Assembly (NCBI GenBank): GCA_009786625.1
Contig: WQRT01000063.1
Location: forward strand, 6,173-13,167
Direction of reading: 5' to 3'
From: Treponema sp.
GTDB lineage: Bacteria > Spirochaetota > Spirochaetia > Treponematales > Breznakiellaceae
Length of the DNA stretch: 6,995 bases
Within the stretch, counting starts at the first letter, position 1. Every line of letters starts with the position of its first letter. Below are positions 1 to 6,066 of the stretch, piece by piece. The notes below the pieces were generated by a model. That model did no database searches. It worked only from the letters and a program-made list of their open reading frames with translations, and was not told the origin of the DNA. The position numbers and the translations under genes were made by a program.

Positions 1-713
1 TCGCTGATCCTGTCAAATGAATCACGGTAAATAAAACGGTAGTATCGAATACAGGCGCTGCGAAGAAACGGCGTGTTCAGATAAGCCTCCAGAATCGAGA
101 ACTCACGCTCCACAAGAACCTGCGCGGCTTCAGCGTCATTTTCGTGAATTAACGCGCTAAGCCCGCTGACGGCAAGGGGCGTTAAACGCGCTTCTCCGCG
201 CGGATAACTGTATTCAATCAACGGGCCGGGGTAACGGCGTTCTTCGATGGAAGGAGCGATGGAATCCAGCGCAGATACATGAAACAAATCAAGCTCCCTT
301 CTCGCCGAAGGGCCGTAAGCGAGAGCCAGAAGTTTCGGCCTTTGACTTCCATTCGACGATGCGGGAATGTCCAGTTCGACGGCAAGCCCCCATCCGGCAT
401 TACCGCCGAAAACAAGTTCGAAAACCGCCGCCTGCCTGCCGCGGTATTCAAAAAAATCAACATCTCCGCGATTGGAGATCCTTCTGTTTATATCCTCAGC
501 CAATTCCTGTATCGTGTTGTAGGCACTGCCGTAAACAACAAGATCAAACTGTAATCCATCCGGGCCGGAGAAGGAAAAACGGTCTCTCGCGTCTCCGTCA
601 ACATAATTATAGCCTTCGGGAAGATCGATAAAAAATCCCCATGTCGGCGAATACATTGACTCCGCGAAAGTAAAAACAGGAATAAAAAACAATAACAATA
701 TAAATTTTTTCAT
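1..713 (-). CDS. Secreted protein of unknown function, 5' part only (runs off left edge)
   Basis: Reading the minus strand from ATG at 713-711, the frame stays open for 237 codons to the window edge, so the 3' end is missing. The first 17 residues (MKKFILLLFFIPVFTFA) form a typical signal peptide: two lysines, a hydrophobic core and a TFA cleavage site before ES. There is no cysteine at the cleavage site, so it is probably periplasmic or exported rather than a lipoprotein. The mature part starts with a short beta-rich stretch (TWGFFIDLPEGY, then DRFSFSGPDG and LQFDLVVYG), resembling small domains that open many spirochaete exported proteins. A mostly helical segment follows, ending near FLRSACIRYYRFIYRDSF. 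I do not recognise a named family or catalytic motif. No Shine-Dalgarno sequence precedes the ATG. It is divergent from the pseudouridine synthase gene. That this is a real gene is well supported by the long open frame and the signal peptide; its function is unknown. Confidence 0.8.
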   Translation of the reverse strand, partial: MKKFILLLFFIPVFTFAESMYSPTWGFFIDLPEGYNYVDGDARDRFSFSGPDGLQFDLVVYGSAYNTIQELAEDINRRISNRGDVDFFEYRGRQAAVFELVFGGNAGWGLAVELDIPASSNGSQRPKLLALAYGPSARRELDLFHVSALDSIAPSIEERRYPGPLIEYSYPRGEARLTPLAVSGLSALIHENDAEAAQVLVEREFSILEAYLNTPFLRSACIRYYRFIYRDSFDRIS

Positions 714-787
714 ACTATAATCATCGGTATTAAAAAAATTAAAACTGTCCTTTTTTAAGTTAAAAAATGATGATATATTGATAATCA
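714..787. promoter_or_regulatory. AT-rich divergent intergenic region with two palindromes
   Basis: This 74-bp gap separates two divergently read genes, so it should hold a promoter for each. It is almost entirely A and T. Two perfect odd-centred palindromes lie in it: eight bases each side of a G at 751-767 (TTTTTTAAGTTAAAAAA), and six bases each side of an A at 777-789 (ATTGATAATCAAT), which reaches into the ATG at 788. A TATATT at 774-779 could be a -10 box for the plus-strand gene, but I see no good -35 box and the start point would fall almost on the ATG. The promoter role is inferred from the divergent layout; the palindromes are seen directly but may be chance in such AT-rich DNA. Confidence 0.3.
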
Positions 788-1450
788 ATGCCTTCTGCGA
801 TGAAAAATATCGATATTCTCCACGAAGATGATATATCGATCATCGTAAACAAACCGGCGGGTCTTGCCGTGCAGGGCGGGAAGGAAGTGAAGTCATCGCT
901 TGATAAAATCCTTGCCCAATACGGAAAAGACATCCTATTGGTTCACAGGCTGGACAAGGAAACCTCGGGCGTTCTCCTTGCGGCAAAGGGGCGGGATAAC
1001 GCGGCTTACTTTTCGCGTTTGTTTGAAGGCGCTCAGGGTTTTGATAAAAAGATAAAAAAAATCTATACAGCCGTTTGTTCCGGGCATATCGAAAAAGACG
1101 GCGGCATCATCACGGACGAACTTGTTATAAAGGGTGTCCGTAAAAAATCGGAAACAAAATATAATGTATTAAAAAGAGATAATCTGAAAGAATCCGGCGT
1201 TGAATACACGGTTGTGGAACTTGAACCCGGAACGGGAAGAATGCATCAAATCCGCCGCCACCTGGCAATGATAGGAAACCCGGTAATCGGCGATGATAAA
1301 TACGGTGATTTCCAGCTTAATAAAAAATTGAAAAAAGACGCAGGCGTTAAGCGGCTTCTCCTCCACGCCGCAAGGCTCGTAATTGATGATAAAATAAAAC
1401 TAGATATACAGGCTCCCCTGCCTGTTTATTTTAATCATTTCTATAATTGA
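788..1450 (+). CDS. RluA-family RNA pseudouridine synthase
   Basis: Predicted cytoplasmic enzyme that isomerises specific uridines in rRNA or tRNA to pseudouridine. Family hallmarks are clear: the opening strand IDILHEDD followed by NKPAGLAVQGG (about residues 8-31); the catalytic motif VHRLDKETSG at 52-61, with Asp56 as the expected catalytic aspartate; the later RNA-binding motif GRMHQIRRHL at 150-159; then GNPVIGDDKYGD and a closing LLLHAARL. At 220 residues it is a minimal catalytic domain with no N-terminal S4 RNA-binding domain, so it is closer to short RluA-type than to RluD/RluC-type proteins. The exact uridine target cannot be read from the sequence. Neither ATG 788 nor ATG 800 (MKNIDILHEDD) has a recognisable ribosome binding site; 800 fits the usual start of the family slightly better. 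The next gene begins within 83 bases on the same strand, so cotranscription is plausible. Confidence 0.92.
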   Translation: MPSAMKNIDILHEDDISIIVNKPAGLAVQGGKEVKSSLDKILAQYGKDILLVHRLDKETSGVLLAAKGRDNAAYFSRLFEGAQGFDKKIKKIYTAVCSGHIEKDGGIITDELVIKGVRKKSETKYNVLKRDNLKESGVEYTVVELEPGTGRMHQIRRHLAMIGNPVIGDDKYGDFQLNKKLKKDAGVKRLLLHAARLVIDDKIKLDIQAPLPVYFNHFYN

Positions 1451-1532
1451 ATTATATAAAAACACCTAAGGCAGTTCCCGCGTCTTACCAATGGTTGACT
1501 TAAACCGTTTTTTTTATCAGAATCAGGTGTGT

Positions 1533-2210
1533 ATGGTAGAAACTCATAATCCTGTAACCCGCACATGGCTTGAAAGTCAAAGTACAGATGATTTAATCAG
1601 GCTGGCTGACTCATACGGCATTGACATTCCCGCGGAGCTGGAAAGAATTTTTATCATAGAAGAGATAATTGAATATACAGAAGCGGTTAATGAAAAAAAA
1701 CTGATAGAAGACATAGAAATAATACCATCAAATACCGAGACAGCTCTTCTGCCGAAACAGTATAATATTTCGTTTATAGAAGTAGTGATAAGAGACCCGC
1801 TCTGGGTCTTCGCATATTGGGAAATAAAAAGCCACGACAGAGAGATGCACGAAAACGCGAATGATTTTAAAGGTTACTATATAAGGGTAATCCCCTTAAA
1901 TGATAACAGCAAGGAAGCAAGTTCTGATAATTTTTTTATGGTATCGGTCACCGCCGAAGACAACGCGCGGTATCTGGGTTTCGCCGAACATTCGTCCCAG
2001 GACGCGGGGCTATATGTAATAAAACTCTGCGTAATGCGCGGAACCTCGGAAATACAAATCGCGTGTTCATCGCCTTTTTACCTGCCGCGCATGAATGAAA
2101 ACGCGGATATCGCGATTATGTGCCGAAATCCATTAATGCTTCTGTCGGGATTACAGGATTTATCGGTAACAACAAACACGGATCGCTTGTCAAGAACAAA
2201 GAGGCAGTAA
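1533..2210 (+). CDS. DUF4912 domain protein
   Basis: A protein of 225 residues if started at ATG 1533, or 239 if started at the in-frame ATG at 1491. I prefer 1533 because AGGTG lies just upstream (1525-1529), the extra 14 residues look unstructured, and homologues as I know them begin shortly before the helical segment LESQSTDDLIRLAD. The N-terminal segment (about 12-47) is a short helical, SAP- or Rho-N-like motif ending IPAELERIFIIEEIIE. An acidic linker follows, then a DUF4912 core at about 72-186, recognisable from FIEVVIRDPLWVFAYWEI and from an ending GLYVIKLCV...SSPFYLPR, which suggests a beta-sandwich carbohydrate-binding-like fold. No catalytic motif or signal peptide is seen. The function of DUF4912 is not established to my knowledge. 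Its stop codon lies two bases before the GH57 ATG, so the two are almost certainly translated from one message, suggesting a shared role in cytoplasmic alpha-glucan handling. Confidence 0.85.
   Translation: MVETHNPVTRTWLESQSTDDLIRLADSYGIDIPAELERIFIIEEIIEYTEAVNEKKLIEDIEIIPSNTETALLPKQYNISFIEVVIRDPLWVFAYWEIKSHDREMHENANDFKGYYIRVIPLNDNSKEASSDNFFMVSVTAEDNARYLGFAEHSSQDAGLYVIKLCVMRGTSEIQIACSSPFYLPRMNENADIAIMCRNPLMLLSGLQDLSVTTNTDRLSRTKRQ
2200..2204 (+). promoter_or_regulatory. Ribosome binding site fixing the GH57 start at 2213
   Basis: AGAGG at 2200-2204 lies eight bases before ATG 2213 and overlaps the last codons of the DUF4912 gene. The same frame is open further upstream to an ATG at 2120, but that extension overlaps the DUF4912 gene by about 90 bases. 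It also lacks similarity to the family, whose members start just before the first strand (here YAISIVLEAHLPF). The start at 2213 is therefore preferred. Confidence 0.7.
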
Positions 2211-2212
2211 AT

Positions 2213-3835
2213 ATGGATTCCCGTTACGCGATATCGATTGTTCTTGAAGCCCACCTGCCTTTTGTCAGGGAATGTAACAGGGAAGAAGATTTGACACAGG
2301 CGGGCGAAGAAGGCCGTTATTTTGAATTCGTGTCAGAGATCATGATGCCCCTTCTTGAAACGATTAACAGGCTTGATAACGATCATGTTCCCTTTAAACT
2401 GGCAATCGCGATTTCCCCGGTATTGTGCCACCTTTTGAATGACGCGCAGCTTCAGAAAAAATATCTTGCGTACGTTGATAAGCAGATTGATTTCGGCAGA
2501 CAGGAAGTTGAACGCGCGTACGACAGCAGAATAAAAAAACTTGCGCAGGACTATTACAACCAGACGGTAGACAGGCGGATCGCGTACACGGAGCAGTATG
2601 AAAAAAATCTGCTTAAAGCGTTCGATTTTTACAAGCGGAAGGGGAAGCTCGAGATTCTGGCTTCTTCCGCGACTCACGCCTTTCTGCCTTTTATCAGTCA
2701 TAACAGCGAATCTTTACAGGCGCAGATGGAAATACCCGCGGCGATTTACAGGCGCCACTTTGGAAGCTGCCCTCAGGGTTTTTGCCTTCCCGATCTCGGC
2801 TGGACTTCCGAACTTGAACCTTTTTTGCGGGCATATAACTACACATACACAATCCTTGACACCCACGGACTTCTATGCGGCAGCCCTCCTCCTGATAAGG
2901 GAATTTTTTACCCGGCAAAAACACCGAACGGAACTTTTGTTCTGGCGCGGGATTTATACGCGGCGCGTGATATAAAAAAAATGATCCGCAGCGAGGTGTA
3001 CCGCAACAATGACAGGGATGCCGGTTATGAACTGCCGCTTGAACAAGTAAGCCAGTTTTTAGGCGCGGACGGAGAACGCCGCAAGACGGGATATAAATAC
3101 CGCTCGCGCCATGTGTCAAACAATCAAGGCATAACAAAGGTTAAAACGGATGACGGAAAAGGCATCTACAATCCGGCGGCGGCGGCCAACATGGCGGTTG
3201 AACACGCAAGAGATTACCTTGAAAACACGATTACCCGCCTTAAAGAAGCGGCAAAGCACATGACCGAAACTCCGATCAGCTTATTGACACATAACGTAAG
3301 AAATTATGTCCGCTTCTGGTACGAAGGTCCGCAATTCCTTGAAGCGCTGTTCAGAATGGCATCAGAAAACGAGGAAGTACAGTTTGTCACTCCCAGTGAA
3401 TATATTTTTGAGCAGAACCTGTCTACCATACAAGTTGTAAAACCGGAATTTTCATCTAACGGCGAAAATGGCTACGCTGAAACCTGGCTGGACGTTTCCA
3501 ATGACTGGATCTACCGCCATCTTTCGCGCGCCATGGAACGGATGACAGAACTCGCCGAGCGTTTCCCCGACGACTCGGGGATAAAAGAACGCGCGTTAAA
3601 CCAGGCAGCCCGCGAAATTCTTTTAGCTCAATCATCCGACTGGCCGGAACTATTACACACGCAGGAATCAACGGAATACGCGCATGTTCAGGCGGAAAAC
3701 TCCCTCCGTAACTTTACCACAATTTACGAAGCTCTCGGCAGTAACTACATCAGCACCGAATGGCTTACAAACCTTGAACGCCGCCACAACATCTTTCCAA
3801 ATATCAACTACCGCGTCTTCAGGCGGAAGAAGTAG
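2213..3835 (+). CDS. GH57/DUF1957 alpha-glucan branching enzyme-like protein, probably catalytically inactive
   Basis: At 540 residues it has the normal length of GH57 branching enzymes (glycogen/alpha-glucan 1,4-to-1,6 transglycosylation, cytoplasmic). The scaffold is clear: a first strand with AHLPFVR (13-19), SATHAFLP (152-159), LDTHGLL (215-221), TGYKYR (292-297), WYEGPQFLEALFR (369-381) and a well-kept C-terminal DUF1957 domain (SNDWIYRHL at 429-437, RALNQAAREILLAQSSDW near 460-477, NIFPNINYRVF at the end). The usual catalytic positions are altered. The first motif has Glu12-Ala-His14 where family members have HxH. The nucleophile motif, normally WLPE, is CLPD with Asp194. The position of the acid/base aspartate aligns with Asn361, and the HWW before FEGP is RFW. 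The GYPGD-type loop before YRD also appears deleted. A binding or regulatory pseudoenzyme is the best reading; altered catalysis is the alternative. It is probably cotranslated with the DUF4912 gene. Confidence 0.88.
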   Translation: MDSRYAISIVLEAHLPFVRECNREEDLTQAGEEGRYFEFVSEIMMPLLETINRLDNDHVPFKLAIAISPVLCHLLNDAQLQKKYLAYVDKQIDFGRQEVERAYDSRIKKLAQDYYNQTVDRRIAYTEQYEKNLLKAFDFYKRKGKLEILASSATHAFLPFISHNSESLQAQMEIPAAIYRRHFGSCPQGFCLPDLGWTSELEPFLRAYNYTYTILDTHGLLCGSPPPDKGIFYPAKTPNGTFVLARDLYAARDIKKMIRSEVYRNNDRDAGYELPLEQVSQFLGADGERRKTGYKYRSRHVSNNQGITKVKTDDGKGIYNPAAAANMAVEHARDYLENTITRLKEAAKHMTETPISLLTHNVRNYVRFWYEGPQFLEALFRMASENEEVQFVTPSEYIFEQNLSTIQVVKPEFSSNGENGYAETWLDVSNDWIYRHLSRAMERMTELAERFPDDSGIKERALNQAAREILLAQSSDWPELLHTQESTEYAHVQAENSLRNFTTIYEALGSNYISTEWLTNLERRHNIFPNINYRVFRRKK

Positions 3836-3836
3836 T

Positions 3837-5087
3837 TTATTGGGCGTTATAATAGGGAACAGGTTCTGTTTCTTCTCCCGTGATGTACTCATTGATAACA
3901 CGTATCATACAGGCGTTAAGATACTCCACAACATATTCACCTATTGTAGGTTTCAGATGCTCGTAACCAATACCGCTGTCGTCTGTAAGAAAAATATAAG
4001 TTCCGCCTGTCATTAACGCTTCCTGCCTGAGAAGGAACTCCGTATTAAGATCAACGCCGCTTGACGCGACAGGGATTATACGGATGCCTTTTTCAGCGGC
4101 TGTCCTGACAGCGTTATAGAAAACAGTCTTATTCTCCTGTCCATTATGAGGAGGCGCATCGCAAACATGGAAAATGAGACGCACCGCGCTGCCCGCGCTC
4201 CAATCTTTTTCTACAGCCTCTGACAATGCTATATCTACAGCTTCGGGATAATCCCCGCCGCCGGCTGCGAATTGTTTTGATAAATTTTCCTGTTGTGTAT
4301 TAATATTTCCGGTGAAATCAAAATATCTTGTAACATAGTCATCACCTATATCACGGTAAAATAACAGCGCTAACCTAATATCATAATTAGCATTGCTGCT
4401 GGAAATACCGTCAATCACATTTGCTATCTCGGATTTAAGATAATTTAACTCATCACCCATGGAACCTGTGGTGTCAATTACAAACATTAAATCAAGAATA
4501 GATTGAGGCGCGGCGCTGCCATCAAGCGTTATCTGAATATTATCAGCGTCGTATACAAATGTCATGCTGTTTTCATTGCCGCCGCTTACGGCTCTGACAA
4601 TTATACTATTATCAGTTAAATCGTATTCGGGAAACAAATAAGCGCTGCCGAGAACATTTGTTCTTGCGGTAAAAAGCAGTTCTAGGGGTTCTTCCGCATC
4701 ATATAACTCAACAACAGCGTCTTTTACAGGCTGTCCCTGATTATCAACATTAACGGTTATCATAAAACGCGTTTCAAATCCGAAATAATTTTTATATACC
4801 GCGAAATTTCTACTGCGTTGATCTTCATTAATATTAAGGCTTTCATTCACATTAAAAAGATTCAGATAAAAATCGTAATTTTTAATATCGCTCCATTCCC
4901 CGGCGGTTAACTGCCCCGGTTTTAGTTCGTACTGGTTACCGTCATCATTGCTTCCGGAACTTGAACCTTCCGGGGAATACCCTCCGCCGCCGCTATCACT
5001 GCCGCCGCGTAAATATCCATCATAAGCGCAGCATAACAAAAAAGAGAGAAACAGCGATATTACAAGAAAAAATAAAAGTCTTCTCAT
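3837..5087 (-). CDS. VWA-domain lipoprotein
   Basis: A 416-residue predicted lipoprotein, exported and anchored in a membrane. The N-terminus is MRRLLFFLVISLFLSFLLCC, with Cys19 or Cys20 as lipidation site; the motif is a relaxed lipobox of the type spirochaetes tolerate. A Gly/Ser-rich tether follows (about 28-50), then a segment KPGQLTAGEWSDIKNYDF (56-73), an Ig- or carboxypeptidase-regulatory-like beta domain (about 108-190, with QPVKDAVVELYD), and a von Willebrand factor A domain (about 197-390). The metal-ion site looks complete: Asp205-Thr-Thr207-Gly-Ser209 in the DxSxS position, Thr259 in DFTG, and Asp310 in CDAPPH. GGGDYPEAVDIAL (277-289) is typical of this VWA type. A role in binding a protein or surface ligand through a bound metal is likely from the family; the partner is unknown. 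Its stop is one base from the stop of the convergent GH57 gene. No Shine-Dalgarno sequence precedes the ATG. Confidence 0.87.
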   Translation of the reverse strand: MRRLLFFLVISLFLSFLLCCAYDGYLRGGSDSGGGGYSPEGSSSGSNDDGNQYELKPGQLTAGEWSDIKNYDFYLNLFNVNESLNINEDQRSRNFAVYKNYFGFETRFMITVNVDNQGQPVKDAVVELYDAEEPLELLFTARTNVLGSAYLFPEYDLTDNSIIVRAVSGGNENSMTFVYDADNIQITLDGSAAPQSILDLMFVIDTTGSMGDELNYLKSEIANVIDGISSSNANYDIRLALLFYRDIGDDYVTRYFDFTGNINTQQENLSKQFAAGGGDYPEAVDIALSEAVEKDWSAGSAVRLIFHVCDAPPHNGQENKTVFYNAVRTAAEKGIRIIPVASSGVDLNTEFLLRQEALMTGGTYIFLTDDSGIGYEHLKPTIGEYVVEYLNACMIRVINEYITGEETEPVPYYNAQ

Positions 5088-5093
5088 ACATTA

Positions 5094-5121
5094 ATAATAT
5101 CGCTAAAAATGATAAAAGCAA
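5094..5121 (-). promoter_or_regulatory. Candidate sigma-70-type promoter for the VWA lipoprotein gene
   Basis: On the minus strand, TTGCTT (5121-5116) and TATTAT (5099-5094) are separated by 16 bases and resemble -35 and -10 boxes. Transcription would begin about at the A of the ATG at 5087, giving a leaderless or nearly leaderless message, consistent with the absence of a ribosome binding site. The surrounding DNA is very AT-rich, so such matches arise easily by chance. Confidence 0.3.
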
Positions 5122-5142
5122 TGAAAAATAACAACGATAATT

Positions 5143-5165
5143 GTTTATTTTCGAGTTAAATAAAC
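5143..5165. repeat. Perfect 8-bp inverted repeat upstream of the VWA gene
   Basis: GTTTATTT (5143-5150) is the exact reverse complement of AAATAAAC (5158-5165), with a 7-base loop TCGAGTT. It lies about 20 bases upstream of the candidate -35 box of the VWA gene and has no T-run after it on either strand, so an operator or chance hairpin is more likely than a terminator. CGAG also occurs twice (5152-5155 and 5165-5168). Confidence 0.35.
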
Positions 5166-5195
5166 GAGAATTGCTGCTTTTTAATGAGGTTTTTT

Positions 5196-5240
5196 ACCAC
5201 GAACAAAACGAACTACACGAACTCTGCGAACCGCACGAAC
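5196..5240. repeat. Five tandem 9-bp repeats with invariant CGAAC
   Basis: Five consecutive 9-base units end at 5204, 5213, 5222, 5231 and 5240. Every unit ends in CGAAC, four have ACGAAC, and units 1, 3 and 5 have CACGAAC, giving the consensus NNNACGAAC with variable first bases. The exact 9-base spacing across five copies is not expected by chance. It lies in the gap between the nucleotidyltransferase stop and the VWA lipoprotein start. Similar short CACGAA-type tandem arrays occur, as I recall, between genes of many environmental bacteria with no known function. A decayed coding repeat is possible but no gene frame supports it. Confidence 0.75.
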
Positions 5241-5253
5241 TTTATAATTTAAT

Positions 5254-5282
5254 AATATTAAGCCTTACCTTAATATTTTTTT
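5254..5282 (+). terminator. Weak terminator-like hairpin with T-run
   Basis: AATATTAAG (5254-5262) pairs perfectly with CTTAATATT (5269-5277) around a 6-base loop, followed on the plus strand by a run of seven T (5276-5282). The stem has one G-C pair only, so it is weak. The T-run is in the plus direction although both flanking genes are on the minus strand. On that strand the hairpin sits about 18 bases past the nucleotidyltransferase stop and is followed only by ATTATTAAATT. It may terminate the minus-strand operon weakly or in both directions. Confidence 0.35.
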
Positions 5283-5294
5283 ATATTTGAAATT

Positions 5295-6047
5295 TCAATA
5301 CTCCCATGGATCAGAAAAATTATTAGAAATGAATTGGAAATCTTTGGGGTAATTATAAGATGTCCAGCTTTCATAGCTTTCAATTATTGCTATAGCATCT
5401 TCATCTTTTAAGGTATCCATAAATTTTCCGCATTTATCAACTATACCTTCAGGTTTATTTTTTGCGTTAATTACAGTCATTTCTAATTTACGCACAGAAG
5501 GAAATAAAATTTCGTTTTCAATCAGGATAAGACGGTATAAATTATACACCATACCATTTGCAACATGATGTCTGGCAAATCCTTCCGGTTTACAGATTTT
5601 CCAAAAATATGAATAAAATTGCTTTAAGGTGCAGTAAAACCGAAGTCGTTTTTCGGCGGCTTCCTGTTTTTGAAAAATCGGAATTTTAGCGGCAAGTTCC
5701 CGCAGATCAGGTTGATGGCAAAAAAGCGGCTGCGCGTTTGTAAACATATTACGTCCGGGTTCCGAACCATTATTTACCAGATTTTCCAAATGCTGACGAG
5801 TCATAAAGTGAACATCGAAATAACCGTTTTCATAAGTACATTTTCCAAAAACCGATTCACATTCCATACTCTTTTTTTTCTTTTCTTCATAATATTCCTG
5901 CGATACAATTGCAACGCCGTCAAGGTCTGAGTCAGGTCGTTCTGTACCGGTGGCAACTGAACCTATCAGAAACAACGCGGTAATTTCTTTATTTTGACTA
6001 TAATGAGCAGTCATATTTTTAATTGATTCTTCGTGATGTTTATGCAT
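5295..6047 (-). CDS. Nucleotidyltransferase domain protein (Pol-beta/MNT type)
   Basis: A 250-residue cytoplasmic protein whose N-terminal domain carries the nucleotidyltransferase signature GSVATGTERPDSDLD at 29-43: Gly29-Ser30 for the nucleotide phosphates, Asp41 and Asp43 as metal ligands, and a likely third acid at Asp78 in GYFDVHFM. The remainder is a helical domain (about 110-235) with ENEILFPSVRKLEMTV and NKPEGIVDK segments, as in a group of roughly 250-280-residue nucleotidyltransferases I know mainly from Firmicutes. Family members transfer a nucleotide to small molecules such as aminoglycosides, or to proteins or RNA; the substrate here cannot be told. Start ATG 6047 is supported by a strong ribosome binding site. 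The gene follows the AraC-GH11 gene by 19 bases, so they form an operon. Its low GC compared with the left half of the window, and its Firmicutes-like family, suggest acquisition by transfer. Antibiotic resistance is possible but not shown. Confidence 0.88.
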   Translation of the reverse strand: MHKHHEESIKNMTAHYSQNKEITALFLIGSVATGTERPDSDLDGVAIVSQEYYEEKKKKSMECESVFGKCTYENGYFDVHFMTRQHLENLVNNGSEPGRNMFTNAQPLFCHQPDLRELAAKIPIFQKQEAAEKRLRFYCTLKQFYSYFWKICKPEGFARHHVANGMVYNLYRLILIENEILFPSVRKLEMTVINAKNKPEGIVDKCGKFMDTLKDEDAIAIIESYESWTSYNYPKDFQFISNNFSDPWEY

Positions 6048-6057
6048 TGATTACAAA

Positions 6058-6065
6058 CTCCTTTT
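6058..6065 (-). promoter_or_regulatory. Ribosome binding site of the nucleotidyltransferase gene
   Basis: The minus strand reads AAAAGGAG at 6065-6058, ten bases before ATG 6047 and starting one base after the stop codon of the upstream AraC-GH11 gene. Placement in the 19-base gap supports translation of both genes from one message. Confidence 0.75.
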
Positions 6066-6066
6066 C

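Noticed and set aside
218..631. Short open frames on both strands at 218-463 (minus), 279-554 (plus) and 359-631 (plus)
   Set aside because: They overlap the long minus-strand frame at 1-713 in other frames. That frame has a signal peptide and protein-like composition; these do not resemble any family.
1169..1366. Minus-strand open frame inside the pseudouridine synthase gene
   Set aside because: Shadow of a securely identified RluA-family gene; no family features.
2120..2212. N-terminal extension of the GH57 frame to ATG 2120
   Set aside because: It overlaps the DUF4912 gene by about 90 bases and has no family similarity; ATG 2213 has a good ribosome binding site and fits the usual family start.
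2333..3137. Open frames at 2333-2701 (minus), 2598-2975 (plus) and 2694-3137 (minus)
   Set aside because: They lie inside the GH57 gene in other frames and read as low-quality shadow translations.
3456..4016. Open frames at 3456-3671 (minus), 3668-3901 (minus) and 3684-4016 (plus)
   Set aside because: The first lies within the GH57 gene; the other two span the end of the GH57 gene and the convergent VWA gene. All are in other frames with no start signal or family features.
5287..5298. 12-bp perfect palindrome TTGAAATTTCAA at the end of the nucleotidyltransferase gene
   Set aside because: It overlaps the stop codon in AT-rich DNA, is short, has no loop for a hairpin and no second copy nearby; likely chance.
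5670..5930. Plus-strand open frame inside the nucleotidyltransferase gene
   Set aside because: Antisense shadow of a gene with clear catalytic motifs.
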